Source of the DNA: Altererythrobacter sp. B11
Lineage (GTDB): Bacteria > Pseudomonadota > Alphaproteobacteria > Sphingomonadales > Sphingomonadaceae
Assembly: GCF_003569745.1 (NCBI RefSeq)
Contig: NZ_AP018498.1
Span: 2,705,001 to 2,769,000, forward strand
DNA: 64,000 nucleotides
Direction: 5' to 3'
Part shown: piece by piece, positions 31,856 through 39,367 of the stretch
Position numbering within the stretch: the stretch's first letter is position 1
Layout: every line of letters starts with the position of its first letter
Notes under the pieces: model-generated
Told to the model about the DNA's origin: nothing
Databases searched by the model: none
Seen by the model: the letters and a program-made list of their open reading frames with translations, nothing else
Position numbers and translations under genes: made by a program

Positions 31856-32668
31856 ATGAAGCGGCTCGTTGCAGCGCGAATCCGTGCTGCCTTCCGCGAT
31901 CCGGCCGGCGCCCAGCCCCCGGTCCAGCGCCGGCCCGACGGCCTCTTCGGCCCCTCCTCCACCATCTGGCGCGTCCACGGCGATGTCGCCTCGATGATGG
32001 TCGGCGGGCTCAGTGCATTGCTGTTGCAGATGCTCCACCCCGCGGTTCTGGCCGGCGTATGGGACCATTCCACCTTCCGCAACGACATGCGTGGCCGGCT
32101 GAGCCGCACGGCGCGCTTCATCGCACTGACCACCTACGGCAGCCGGGAGGAGGCGGAGACGGCGATCGAGCGGGTGCGCACCATCCACCGGCACGTGCAC
32201 GGCACGCTGCCCGACGGCACGCCCTATCGCGCGGACGACCCGGCCCTCCTCGCCTGGGTACATGCCACCGAGGCGGCTTCCTTCCTCGGCGCCTGGATCC
32301 GCTATGTCCAACCGGGCATGCGCGGGGTCGAGCAGGACCGCTATCTGACTGAAATCGCCCGCATCGCGCGCAGTCTGGGTGCCGATCCGGTGCCCGCCAC
32401 CCGCGCGGAACTGAGCGCCTATATCGCCGCCACGCGCCCCCGGCTACGGGCGGACGAGCGCACAGCGGAGGTCGCCCGGCTGATCCTGCACCAGCCGGCC
32501 GAGCCGCTCGACGCCGTCCCGCTCCATCTCATCCGCCACGCCGCAGTGGACCTGCTGCCGCCATGGGCGCGGCAGATGCACGGCCTCACAGCCGGCGCCC
32601 TTCCCCGCCCGCTGCTGCGTGCAGGCACCTTCGCCCTCGCCCGCACCACCCGCTGGGCGCTTCGCTAG
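31856..32668 (+). CDS. DUF2236 (MpaB/latex-clearing-protein type) oxygenase
   Basis: 270-aa member of the DUF2236 family, which includes fungal MpaB and the haem-containing rubber oxygenase Lcp. Seen: 'GPSSTIWRVHGDVASMMVGG', 'LLLQMLHPAVLAGVWDHS', 'HVHGTLPDGTPY' and 'WVHATEAASF', with the conserved histidines these families use near their haem. Substrate unknown. A strong AAAGGAGG ribosome-binding site precedes ATG 31856. It precedes the fused MarR regulator and the carotenoid-oxygenase operon on the same strand and may belong to the same oxidative pathway. Confidence 0.85.
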   Translation: MKRLVAARIRAAFRDPAGAQPPVQRRPDGLFGPSSTIWRVHGDVASMMVGGLSALLLQMLHPAVLAGVWDHSTFRNDMRGRLSRTARFIALTTYGSREEAETAIERVRTIHRHVHGTLPDGTPYRADDPALLAWVHATEAASFLGAWIRYVQPGMRGVEQDRYLTEIARIARSLGADPVPATRAELSAYIAATRPRLRADERTAEVARLILHQPAEPLDAVPLHLIRHAAVDLLPPWARQMHGLTAGALPRPLLRAGTFALARTTRWALR

Positions 32669-32728
32669 CCGCGATGCGGCTTCAACAAGCCGCCGGAAGC
32701 GCTTAAGAACGCGCTCCGTTTTGCCAAT

Positions 32729-33709
32729 TTGCCGAGGGCCGCCATTATCGCCACGCAGCACCACAACGAAGCCGCCACGCCTTCGGATGCGGAGCTGATG
32801 CAGTATTTCCTGCGCAAGCCCGGCTTCCTGCTGGCCCGCGTGGACCAGATCTGCACGGCGATCTTCGGCGGGTTGTCGGGCACGGCCACGCTCAGCCAGG
32901 CGGAGTTCCTGCTGCTGCTCGACCGGCTGGGGCCGATGATCCAGATCGCCCTAGCCGGCGCAGCGGGCGTGGACAAATCGACCACCGCCTACATCCTCGA
33001 CAATCTGCAGGCGCGCGGCTGGGTCGAGCGGACCGTGCGCAAGGAGGACCGCCGCTCTTCGCTGGTCTCGCTCACTCCCGCCGGGCAGGCGGTGGTGCCG
33101 CAGGTGCAGGAGGATTTCGCCGAACTTCAGCGGCAGCTCGGCGCCCCCTTCACCGCGCCGGAACGGGCGCGGCTGATCGCCAGTCTCCAGAGCCTGGGGC
33201 AAAACCCCGGACGCGGCGTGCCCGTCTGGCGACGGGCATGCGATCCTGGCTCCGGCGTGCTGGACGGCGCGATCAGCTTCCTCACCCGGCGCGCGCTGCA
33301 ATTGCTGCATGCCGAGTTTCTGGAGGCGACGCGCGGCACACGGCTGACGCTGCGGCAGTTCTCCCTGCTCTTCATCCTGAGCCGGCGCGAATCCATCACC
33401 CAGAGCGCGTTTGCCCGGCTGTTCGGGCTCGATCCGGCGACCTGCGCCGTCATCATGCGCGGCCCGGCGCAGCGGGGCCTGATCGCCAGCGCACGCTGCC
33501 CCAGCGACGGCCGGGCCCGCCTGTTCCGCCTCACCGAAGCCGGCAGCGCCTTGCTCGCCAGCATGCACCCGTTGGTCGACGAAACCGAGGAAGCGGTATT
33601 CCGCGATCTGTCCGCGGCTGAGCGCCAGAAGACCGTTCGGCAGTTGCAGCAGATCGTGAAGGCGCACAGCGCCCTGCTAAGATTTCCCGCGTCCGGCGGC
33701 GAAGGCTGA
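32729..33709 (+). CDS. Tandem MarR-MarR transcriptional regulator
   Basis: 326-aa protein containing two complete MarR winged-helix domains in one chain. Domain 1 (about 25-160) has the recognition region 'VDKSTTAYILDNLQARGWV' and wing 'RKEDRRSSLVSLTPAG'. Domain 2 (about 180-315) has 'LRQFSLLFILSRRESI', 'LDPATCAVIMRGPAQRGLI' and wing 'PSDGRARLFRLTEAG'. MarR proteins normally work as homodimers of about 150 aa, so this is a covalent pseudo-dimer. The start is TTG at 32729; no ATG is available upstream of domain 1. It lies directly before the aldehyde dehydrogenase operon and is the obvious candidate regulator. Confidence 0.88.
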   Translation: MPRAAIIATQHHNEAATPSDAELMQYFLRKPGFLLARVDQICTAIFGGLSGTATLSQAEFLLLLDRLGPMIQIALAGAAGVDKSTTAYILDNLQARGWVERTVRKEDRRSSLVSLTPAGQAVVPQVQEDFAELQRQLGAPFTAPERARLIASLQSLGQNPGRGVPVWRRACDPGSGVLDGAISFLTRRALQLLHAEFLEATRGTRLTLRQFSLLFILSRRESITQSAFARLFGLDPATCAVIMRGPAQRGLIASARCPSDGRARLFRLTEAGSALLASMHPLVDETEEAVFRDLSAAERQKTVRQLQQIVKAHSALLRFPASGGEG

Positions 33710-33740
33710 GCTCCTCCGGGCCCCGCCCCGCCGGGGCCGC

Positions 33741-33768
33741 TTGACACCCACTGCCGGCGATTTACAAC
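33741..33768 (+). promoter_or_regulatory. Candidate sigma-70 promoter of the catabolic operon
   Basis: A perfect TTGACA -35 box at 33741-33746 is followed after 16 bases by TACAAC (4 of 6 to TATAAT) at 33763-33768, 54 bp before the aldehyde dehydrogenase ATG. It lies in the gap between the tandem MarR gene and the operon. No clear MarR palindrome overlaps it. Confidence 0.4.
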
Positions 33769-33822
33769 GACATCGGACAATCGCTCCGGCCCCTGGCCGA
33801 GAGTCGGGCAGCGGAGAGGACG

Positions 33823-35286
33823 ATGACAGAGGCCGAACAGCGCAGCGTGGCCGTGCGCAACCCGCGCACGGGAGCGGTCGATTTCCACCTGCCGGTGGCC
33901 TCCCACGCGCAAGTGGCGGAAAAGGCGGCGCGTCTCCGCAAGAACCAGCCCGCCTGGGCCGCACTCCCCCTGCAGCAGCGGATCGGCGTGATGCAGCGCT
34001 GGCTGGGCGAAGTGGCCAAGCGCGCCAACGATATCTCGGCTGCCGACGCGGTCGATACTGGGGGCTGCCACACCTCCTATGTCCAGGGCTTCATCACCAT
34101 GGGCAATATCGGCGGCTGGATCGAGGATGCCGAGGCCGCGCTGGAGAAGGCCGCCTACCACGGCCCCTCCCGCGCCATGCCCAGCGTGGAGGTGCGCACG
34201 CAATTCGTGCCTTACCCGCTGGTGAGCGTGATCGGCCCGTGGAACGCACCGATGATGCTGGTGCTGCTGGATGCCATTCCCGCGCTGTTTGCCGGCTGCG
34301 CGGTGCTGATCAAGCCATCCGAAGTCACCCCCCGCTGGGTGGCCCCGCTATTCGAAACCGTGGCGCAGGTGCCCGAACTGGCCGCCGTGTTCGAGTTCGT
34401 GCACGGCGACGGCACCACCGGCAAGGCCATGATCGAGGAAGCCGATCTCGTCTGCTTCACCGGCAGCGTGCCCACCGGCCGCAAGATCGCCGTGCAATGT
34501 GCCGAGCGGCTGATCCCCTGCTATCTCGAACTGGGCGGCAAGGATCCGGTGATCGTCACCGAAACGGCGGATCTGGAACGGGCCACCACCGCCGTGCTGC
34601 GCGGCGCGGTGCACGCCAACGGCATGGTCTGCTTCTCGGTGGAGCGGATCTATGTGGCAGAGGCCATTCACGACGCGTTTGTGAAGCTGCTGGCCGAGAA
34701 AGCCGAAAAGGTACGCCTCAATTGCGACGATCCCCGCGCGGGCCATCTCCATCCCTTCACCTTTGCACCGCAGGCCAAGATCGTGGCGCAGCAACTGGCG
34801 GAGGCGGTGGATAAGGGGGCCAGCGTGCTAACGGGCGGCAGGGTGGAGGAGATCGGCGGCGGGCTCTACATGCGGCCAACGATCGTGACCGGCGTCGACC
34901 ACACCATGGCGCTGATGCGCGATGAAACTTTCGGCCCGATCCTGCCGGTAATGCCCTTCGCCAGCGTGGAAGAGGCGATTGCCCTGGCTAATGATACCGA
35001 ATTCGGCCTCACGGCCAATGTGATCGCCGGCAGCGAGGAAGAAGCGCTGGCCATTGGCGAGCGGCTCAATGCCGGCTCCGTCTTCATGCAGGATACCTTC
35101 CTCACCTTTGCCAAGAACCGCACCGTGGGCAGCAACAGCTTCGGCGTGTCCGGCGTGGGCGGCGGCGCGCGCACCGGGCCGGAAGCGATCCTGCGATACG
35201 TGCGGCGCAAGGCTCTGCTGACCCAGCACGGCGAACCTGCCGACATCCAGAACGATCATCACCTGGGCAAGCCTGCGGGCGCATGA
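33823..35286 (+). CDS. NAD(P)-dependent aldehyde dehydrogenase
   Basis: 487-aa ALDH-superfamily enzyme oxidising an aldehyde to the acid. Visible: 'GPWNAPMMLVLLDAIPAL' with the conserved Asn, 'IKPSEVTP', cofactor loop 'FTGSVPTGR', general-base Glu in 'LELGGKDPVIV', catalytic Cys in 'NGMVCFSVERIYV' and 'DETFGPILPVMPF'. The Cys context reads MVCFS rather than the usual QVCSS/QxCTA, a modest divergence near the active site. First gene of an operon with a SnoaL-like protein, alcohol dehydrogenase, hydrolase and carotenoid oxygenase, so it probably oxidises an aldehyde released by that dioxygenase or dehydrogenase. Confidence 0.93.
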   Translation: MTEAEQRSVAVRNPRTGAVDFHLPVASHAQVAEKAARLRKNQPAWAALPLQQRIGVMQRWLGEVAKRANDISAADAVDTGGCHTSYVQGFITMGNIGGWIEDAEAALEKAAYHGPSRAMPSVEVRTQFVPYPLVSVIGPWNAPMMLVLLDAIPALFAGCAVLIKPSEVTPRWVAPLFETVAQVPELAAVFEFVHGDGTTGKAMIEEADLVCFTGSVPTGRKIAVQCAERLIPCYLELGGKDPVIVTETADLERATTAVLRGAVHANGMVCFSVERIYVAEAIHDAFVKLLAEKAEKVRLNCDDPRAGHLHPFTFAPQAKIVAQQLAEAVDKGASVLTGGRVEEIGGGLYMRPTIVTGVDHTMALMRDETFGPILPVMPFASVEEAIALANDTEFGLTANVIAGSEEEALAIGERLNAGSVFMQDTFLTFAKNRTVGSNSFGVSGVGGGARTGPEAILRYVRRKALLTQHGEPADIQNDHHLGKPAGA

Positions 35287-35326
35287 ACCAGATGCAGCGA
35301 CCCGCTTGAAAGAGGGAGAAAGACAC

Positions 35327-35827
35327 ATGGCCTGGCAACTGACCGCACTCGACCGGCTCGAAATCCAGGAGCTCTATTCCCGTTACGCCTGGGGCATCGA
35401 TCTGGCGGACGAGGCCATGGCGCTTTCCACCTTCACTCAGGACGCGGGATTCGATCATTTGTGGCAGGGCCGCGTGGAAGGGCACGAGGCGATCCGCGAG
35501 AACCTCCACTCGCTGTGGAACGACCGCCAGCACTGGTGGTATGGCCGGCAGCACCTGATGAACCATTTCATCATGGAACCGCGCGAGGAAGATGGCGAAG
35601 TGGACGTCCGCTGCTTCTTCCAGATCTTGCAGTTCCAGACCGACTACAACACCAATTTCGTATTCGGCATCGGCACGCGGGTGGACCACGTCACGCGCAA
35701 GGAAGGGCCCTGGCGGTTCCAGTCCTTGCATGTGAACGCCTGGACCGCGGCCGATCAGGTGCCTTGGAAGGGCGAGTTCCTGATGAGGGAAAAGCCGCGG
35801 CACACGCCGCCGCCGGTGCGGGGCTGA
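35327..35827 (+). CDS. SnoaL-like / NTF2-fold protein
   Basis: 166-aa protein with the SnoaL_4 opening 'LDRLEIQELYSRYAWGIDLAD' (split signature) and later 'GHEAIRENL' and 'RQHLMNHFIME', the pattern of the NTF2-like cone fold. Family members are small enzymes (isomerases, dehydratases, cyclases) or non-catalytic subunits; which applies cannot be read. ATG 35327 has a GAGGGAGAAAG ribosome-binding site. It lies between the aldehyde and alcohol dehydrogenase genes with short gaps, implying a dedicated step in the pathway. Confidence 0.8.
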   Translation: MAWQLTALDRLEIQELYSRYAWGIDLADEAMALSTFTQDAGFDHLWQGRVEGHEAIRENLHSLWNDRQHWWYGRQHLMNHFIMEPREEDGEVDVRCFFQILQFQTDYNTNFVFGIGTRVDHVTRKEGPWRFQSLHVNAWTAADQVPWKGEFLMREKPRHTPPPVRG

Positions 35828-35831
35828 AGCG

Positions 35832-36938
35832 GTGCGGATCACCGCCGCCATCAGCCGCGCGGAAACTCCGGCGCCGCAGCTGGAAGAGGTGGAGCTGGAA
35901 GCACCCCGGCCCGGGGAGATGCGCATCCGCATTACCGCCGTGGGCATCTGCCACACCGATCTTCATGCGCATGAAGGCCGCCTCGCCCCGCTGCCGATCG
36001 CGCTGGGCCATGAAGGGGCCGGCGTGGTCGAGGAACTGGGCGATGGCGTGCGCGGCTTCGCGCCGGGCGATCACGTGCTGCTCAGCGGCACCTCCTGCGG
36101 CACCTGCCCCAACTGCCTGAACAACCTGCCCAGCTATTGTGACCTCGCCATGCCGATGACCTTCGGCGGGAAGCGGCTGGATGGGTCCACCGCACTGTGC
36201 GCCGATGGCGGACCGCTGCATTCGCATTTCTTCGGACAGTCATCCTTCGCCACGCACGCCATCGTGCCGGAACGAACGGCGGTTAAGGTGGACAGGGATC
36301 TGCCGCTCGCCACCCTCGCCCCCCTGGGGTGCGGTGTGATCACCGGCGCGGGTTCGGTGATCGAGGCGCTGAAGGTCGACTATGGCCACAGCATCGCCGT
36401 ATTCGGCACGGGAGCGGTGGGACTCTCCGCCATCATGGCCGCGCGGCTGGTGGGCGCGCAGCGCATCGTGGCCGTCGATCTCAAGCCGGATCGGCTGGAA
36501 CTGGCGCAGGAGCTGGGCGCGACCCACGTCTTCCAGGCGGATCAGGGCGATCTCGCCGCCGCGATCCGGGGCGTCACCGGCCGCGGCGTGGATTTCACGC
36601 TCAACACCACGGTCGCGCCGGCGGTTCACAGTCTCGCCCTGGAATGCCTTGCGATGCGTGGGACGGCCGGCTTCGTAGCGGCGCCGCGCGGCGAATGGGC
36701 GCCGGCGATGTTCCCCATGCTGGCCGGCGGCCGCCAGCTGCGCGGCATCCTCGGCGGCGATGCGGCACCGCGCCTGTTCCTGCCCCGGCTGATCGAATAC
36801 TGGCGCCAGGGCCGCTTCCCCTTCGATCGCCTGATCAGAACCTATCGCTTTGCCGAGATCGCACGGGCCTTCCACGATCTGGAGGAAGGCGCAGTGATCA
36901 AGCCCGTGCTGGTGCTGGACGAAGGAGAGGCGGCATGA
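35832..36938 (+). CDS. Zinc-dependent alcohol dehydrogenase (aryl/benzyl-alcohol type)
   Basis: 368-aa medium-chain dehydrogenase. Catalytic zinc ligands in 'GICHTDLHAH', 'GHEGAGVV' and the later 'PLGCGVITG'; structural zinc lobe with four Cys in 'SCGTCPNCLNNLPSYCD'; Rossmann motif 'VFGTGAVGLSAI' followed by Asp in 'AVDLKPDRL', favouring NAD+. The extra loop and 'GCGVITGAG' resemble aryl-alcohol dehydrogenases of aromatic degradation. Start is GTG 35832, 4 bp after the SnoaL-like gene; its stop overlaps the hydrolase ATG by 4 bp. Confidence 0.92.
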   Translation: MRITAAISRAETPAPQLEEVELEAPRPGEMRIRITAVGICHTDLHAHEGRLAPLPIALGHEGAGVVEELGDGVRGFAPGDHVLLSGTSCGTCPNCLNNLPSYCDLAMPMTFGGKRLDGSTALCADGGPLHSHFFGQSSFATHAIVPERTAVKVDRDLPLATLAPLGCGVITGAGSVIEALKVDYGHSIAVFGTGAVGLSAIMAARLVGAQRIVAVDLKPDRLELAQELGATHVFQADQGDLAAAIRGVTGRGVDFTLNTTVAPAVHSLALECLAMRGTAGFVAAPRGEWAPAMFPMLAGGRQLRGILGGDAAPRLFLPRLIEYWRQGRFPFDRLIRTYRFAEIARAFHDLEEGAVIKPVLVLDEGEAA

Positions 36939-37807
36939 GCCCGGAGCTGCGCGAGCGCATAGAGGCCCTCGGCCTCGATCTCTCCCCACCCATGATGCAG
37001 GCGACGCAGGCGATCTTTGCCGAGAGCTTCCGCGGCATGGATGCGGTCACGCAGATCGAGCGCGACCTTGCCTATGGCCCTGACGAACGGCACCGGCTGG
37101 ACCTGTTCCGCCGCGCCGACACGGCCAACGCCCCGGTGCTGGTCTATGTCCATGGCGGCGGCTTCGTCATGGGCAACAAGCGATCGCCGGACCTGCCGTT
37201 CTACGACAATGTCGGCGATTTCGCCGCCCGCTCCGGAATGATCGGCGTCACGGTGAACTATCGCCTCGCGCCGCAGCACCCGTGGCCCGCCGGTCCGGAG
37301 GATATGGGCCGGCTGGTTGCCTGGCTGCAGGTGAATATCGCGGAGCATGGCGGGGACCCTGCCCGCATCTTCCTGATGGGCCAGTCCGCCGGCGCCGTGC
37401 ATGTCGCGAGCTATGTCGCCCATCCGCGATTCCATCCGGGCGGAAGCGCAGGCCTTGCAGGCGCCTTGCTGATCTCCTGCATCTACGATGTAGCGGCGGC
37501 GCAGCCCAACCCGTTCCACATCGCCTATTATGGGGAGGATGCAGGTGCCTATCCCGCCTGCTCCACCCTGGAAGGGCTGATCGACACGCAGGTGCCGCTG
37601 CTCGCCACGGTTTCGGAATTTGACGTGGTGGATTTCCAGAAACAGGCCGCCGCCTTCGTTACCGCCCACGCTGCCCGGCGCGACCGCTATCCCCGGCTGC
37701 TGTGGCTCGCCGGCCATAACCATCTGTCGCCAGCGCTGGAGATCGGATCGCCCGACAGCGCGCTGGAGCCCGCGATCACCCAGTTCATCGCCCACGCGAC
37801 CTCCTGA
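36935..37807 (+). CDS. Alpha/beta hydrolase (HSL/carboxylesterase family)
   Basis: 290-aa esterase-like protein. Oxyanion motif 'HGGGFVMG', nucleophile Ser in 'GQSAGAVH', probable acid Asp in 'SEFDVVDF' and His in 'AGHNHLSP' form a complete triad. Likely hydrolyses a small ester or lactone in the pathway. ATG 36935 is used because it lies in an ATGA overlap with the alcohol dehydrogenase stop; the longer open frame upstream lies inside that gene. Six bases separate its stop from the dioxygenase gene. Confidence 0.9.
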   Translation: MSPELRERIEALGLDLSPPMMQATQAIFAESFRGMDAVTQIERDLAYGPDERHRLDLFRRADTANAPVLVYVHGGGFVMGNKRSPDLPFYDNVGDFAARSGMIGVTVNYRLAPQHPWPAGPEDMGRLVAWLQVNIAEHGGDPARIFLMGQSAGAVHVASYVAHPRFHPGGSAGLAGALLISCIYDVAAAQPNPFHIAYYGEDAGAYPACSTLEGLIDTQVPLLATVSEFDVVDFQKQAAAFVTAHAARRDRYPRLLWLAGHNHLSPALEIGSPDSALEPAITQFIAHATS

Positions 37808-37812
37808 GGAGA

Positions 37813-39270
37813 ATGCCCATGGAACCGCTCCGCTTCCCCGATAACCCGCTCTTCCGGGGCTGGGGCTCCCCGATGCGAACCGAAAGCACCATCGAGGGGC
37901 TCGAGATCACCCAGGGCGAAATTCCCGCCGGGCTGGAGGGCACGCTCTACCGCAACGGGGCGGACTGGCAGTATCCCTCCGGTCGGGATGACGACATCTT
38001 CATCGACGGCGAAGGCATGTATCACATGTTCCGCTTCGAGGACGGGCAGGTCAGCTATCGCTCCCGCTGGGTGCGGACGGAGCGGTACGAGCTGCAGAAA
38101 AGCGCCCGCCGCGCGCTCTTCGGCCGCTATCGCAACCGCTACACCAATGCGCCGGAAGCGCGCGAGGCCAACATGGGCACGGCCAACACCACCGCCATGT
38201 TCCATGCCGGCCATCTCTATGCGCTGAAGGAAGACGATCTCCCCTATGAGATCGACCCCGATACGCTGGAGACCATCGGCCGCACGGACATGAACGGCCA
38301 GATCACCGCGCAATGCTTCACCGCGCATCCCAAGGTCGATCCGATCACCAACGAGCTGCTCGCCTTCTCCTACCAGGCCAAGGGCGACGGCACGAAGGAT
38401 GTGGTGTTCTACCTCTTCGATGCCGAGGGGCGGAAGATCAACGAGGTATGGTTCGAAATGCCCTATGCGGCCTGCGTCCACGACTTCGCCGTGACGGACG
38501 AGTGGATCGTCTTCCCCTTCTTCCCGCTGATCACCGACATGGACCATGTGAAGGCCGGCGGCACCTACTTCCAGTGGAACCCCGACCAGCAGACCCATAT
38601 TGCGCTGGTGCCGCGCTATGGCGATGCCAAGGACATCCGCTGGTTCACCGGCCCGACCGCCAGCGCCGGCCACATGATGAATGCGGTGCGCGAAGGCACG
38701 AAGGTGCATCTCGATGTCTGCTATTACGAGGGGAACTGCTTCCCCTTCTTCAAGACGCCGCAGGGGGAGACCACCAAGCCGGTGCCGCCTTTCCTCACCC
38801 GGCTGACGATGGACCTTGCCCGCAACGACGGCGCGATCGAGAAGCAGCGCCTGCTGGACGTGAGTTGCGAAATGCCCCGCACGGACGATCGTTATCAGGG
38901 CCGCCCCTACCGCCAGGGCTACGTTATCGTCTATCGCGCGGCGGACGGATCGAGCTCCACCGGCCGCTTCGACCTCGCGACGGGCGAGCTCGACACCTGG
39001 TCCCCCGGCCCCGGTGACACGGTGCAGGAATGCCAGTTCGTGCCCCGCACGCCCGATGCTGCGGAAGGCGACGGCTGGCTGCTGGTGCCGGTGGCCCGCG
39101 TATCCGAAGGACGCAGCGACCTGGTGATTCTCGACGCGCGGGATCTCGCCGCAGGGCCCGTGGCGACGATCAAGCTGCCGGTGCGCGTGCGCTCAACCTT
39201 CCACGGCACCTGGGTGCCGCGCGAAACGATGGAGAGCGGCAAGTATCCCTACGCACTTCAAGCCGCCTGA
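37813..39270 (+). CDS. Carotenoid/stilbene cleavage oxygenase family dioxygenase
   Basis: 485-aa member of the carotenoid cleavage oxygenase family (retinal pigment epithelial RPE65 fold), non-haem iron enzymes that split a C=C bond into two carbonyls. The four iron-binding histidines are all recognisable: 'TAHPKVD', 'CVHDFAVT', 'SAGHMMNA' and 'STFHGTWVP'. N-terminal 'GTLYRNGADWQY' and 'IDGEGMYHMFRFEDG' are typical. Bacterial members include lignostilbene dioxygenases, isoeugenol oxygenase and apocarotenoid oxygenases. The dehydrogenases in the same operon suggest an aromatic substrate, which is an inference. Two ATG codons (37813, 37819) could be the start. Confidence 0.92.
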   Translation: MPMEPLRFPDNPLFRGWGSPMRTESTIEGLEITQGEIPAGLEGTLYRNGADWQYPSGRDDDIFIDGEGMYHMFRFEDGQVSYRSRWVRTERYELQKSARRALFGRYRNRYTNAPEAREANMGTANTTAMFHAGHLYALKEDDLPYEIDPDTLETIGRTDMNGQITAQCFTAHPKVDPITNELLAFSYQAKGDGTKDVVFYLFDAEGRKINEVWFEMPYAACVHDFAVTDEWIVFPFFPLITDMDHVKAGGTYFQWNPDQQTHIALVPRYGDAKDIRWFTGPTASAGHMMNAVREGTKVHLDVCYYEGNCFPFFKTPQGETTKPVPPFLTRLTMDLARNDGAIEKQRLLDVSCEMPRTDDRYQGRPYRQGYVIVYRAADGSSSTGRFDLATGELDTWSPGPGDTVQECQFVPRTPDAAEGDGWLLVPVARVSEGRSDLVILDARDLAAGPVATIKLPVRVRSTFHGTWVPRETMESGKYPYALQAA

Positions 39271-39313
39271 CTGGCTGCAACGCAGCGCCATCCTTCCGCC
39301 CACCCACAACGAA

Positions 39314-39340
39314 AAGGCCCGGTCCATAGGACCGGGCCTT
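39314..39340. terminator. Bidirectional intrinsic terminator
   Basis: Perfect 12-bp inverted repeat (AAGGCCCGGTCC, loop ATA, GGACCGGGCCTT) with A residues before and T residues at its end. It sits between the convergent carotenoid oxygenase and autotransporter genes and can serve both strands. Confidence 0.85.
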
Positions 39341-39367
39341 CTCGTTCCATGACGGAAATGCGTGCGT

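Noticed and set aside
33719-33738. GC-only hairpin (GGCCCCG/CGGGGCC) after the tandem MarR gene
   Set aside because: Stem of 7 bp without a T-run; likely by chance in this base composition, so not called a terminator.
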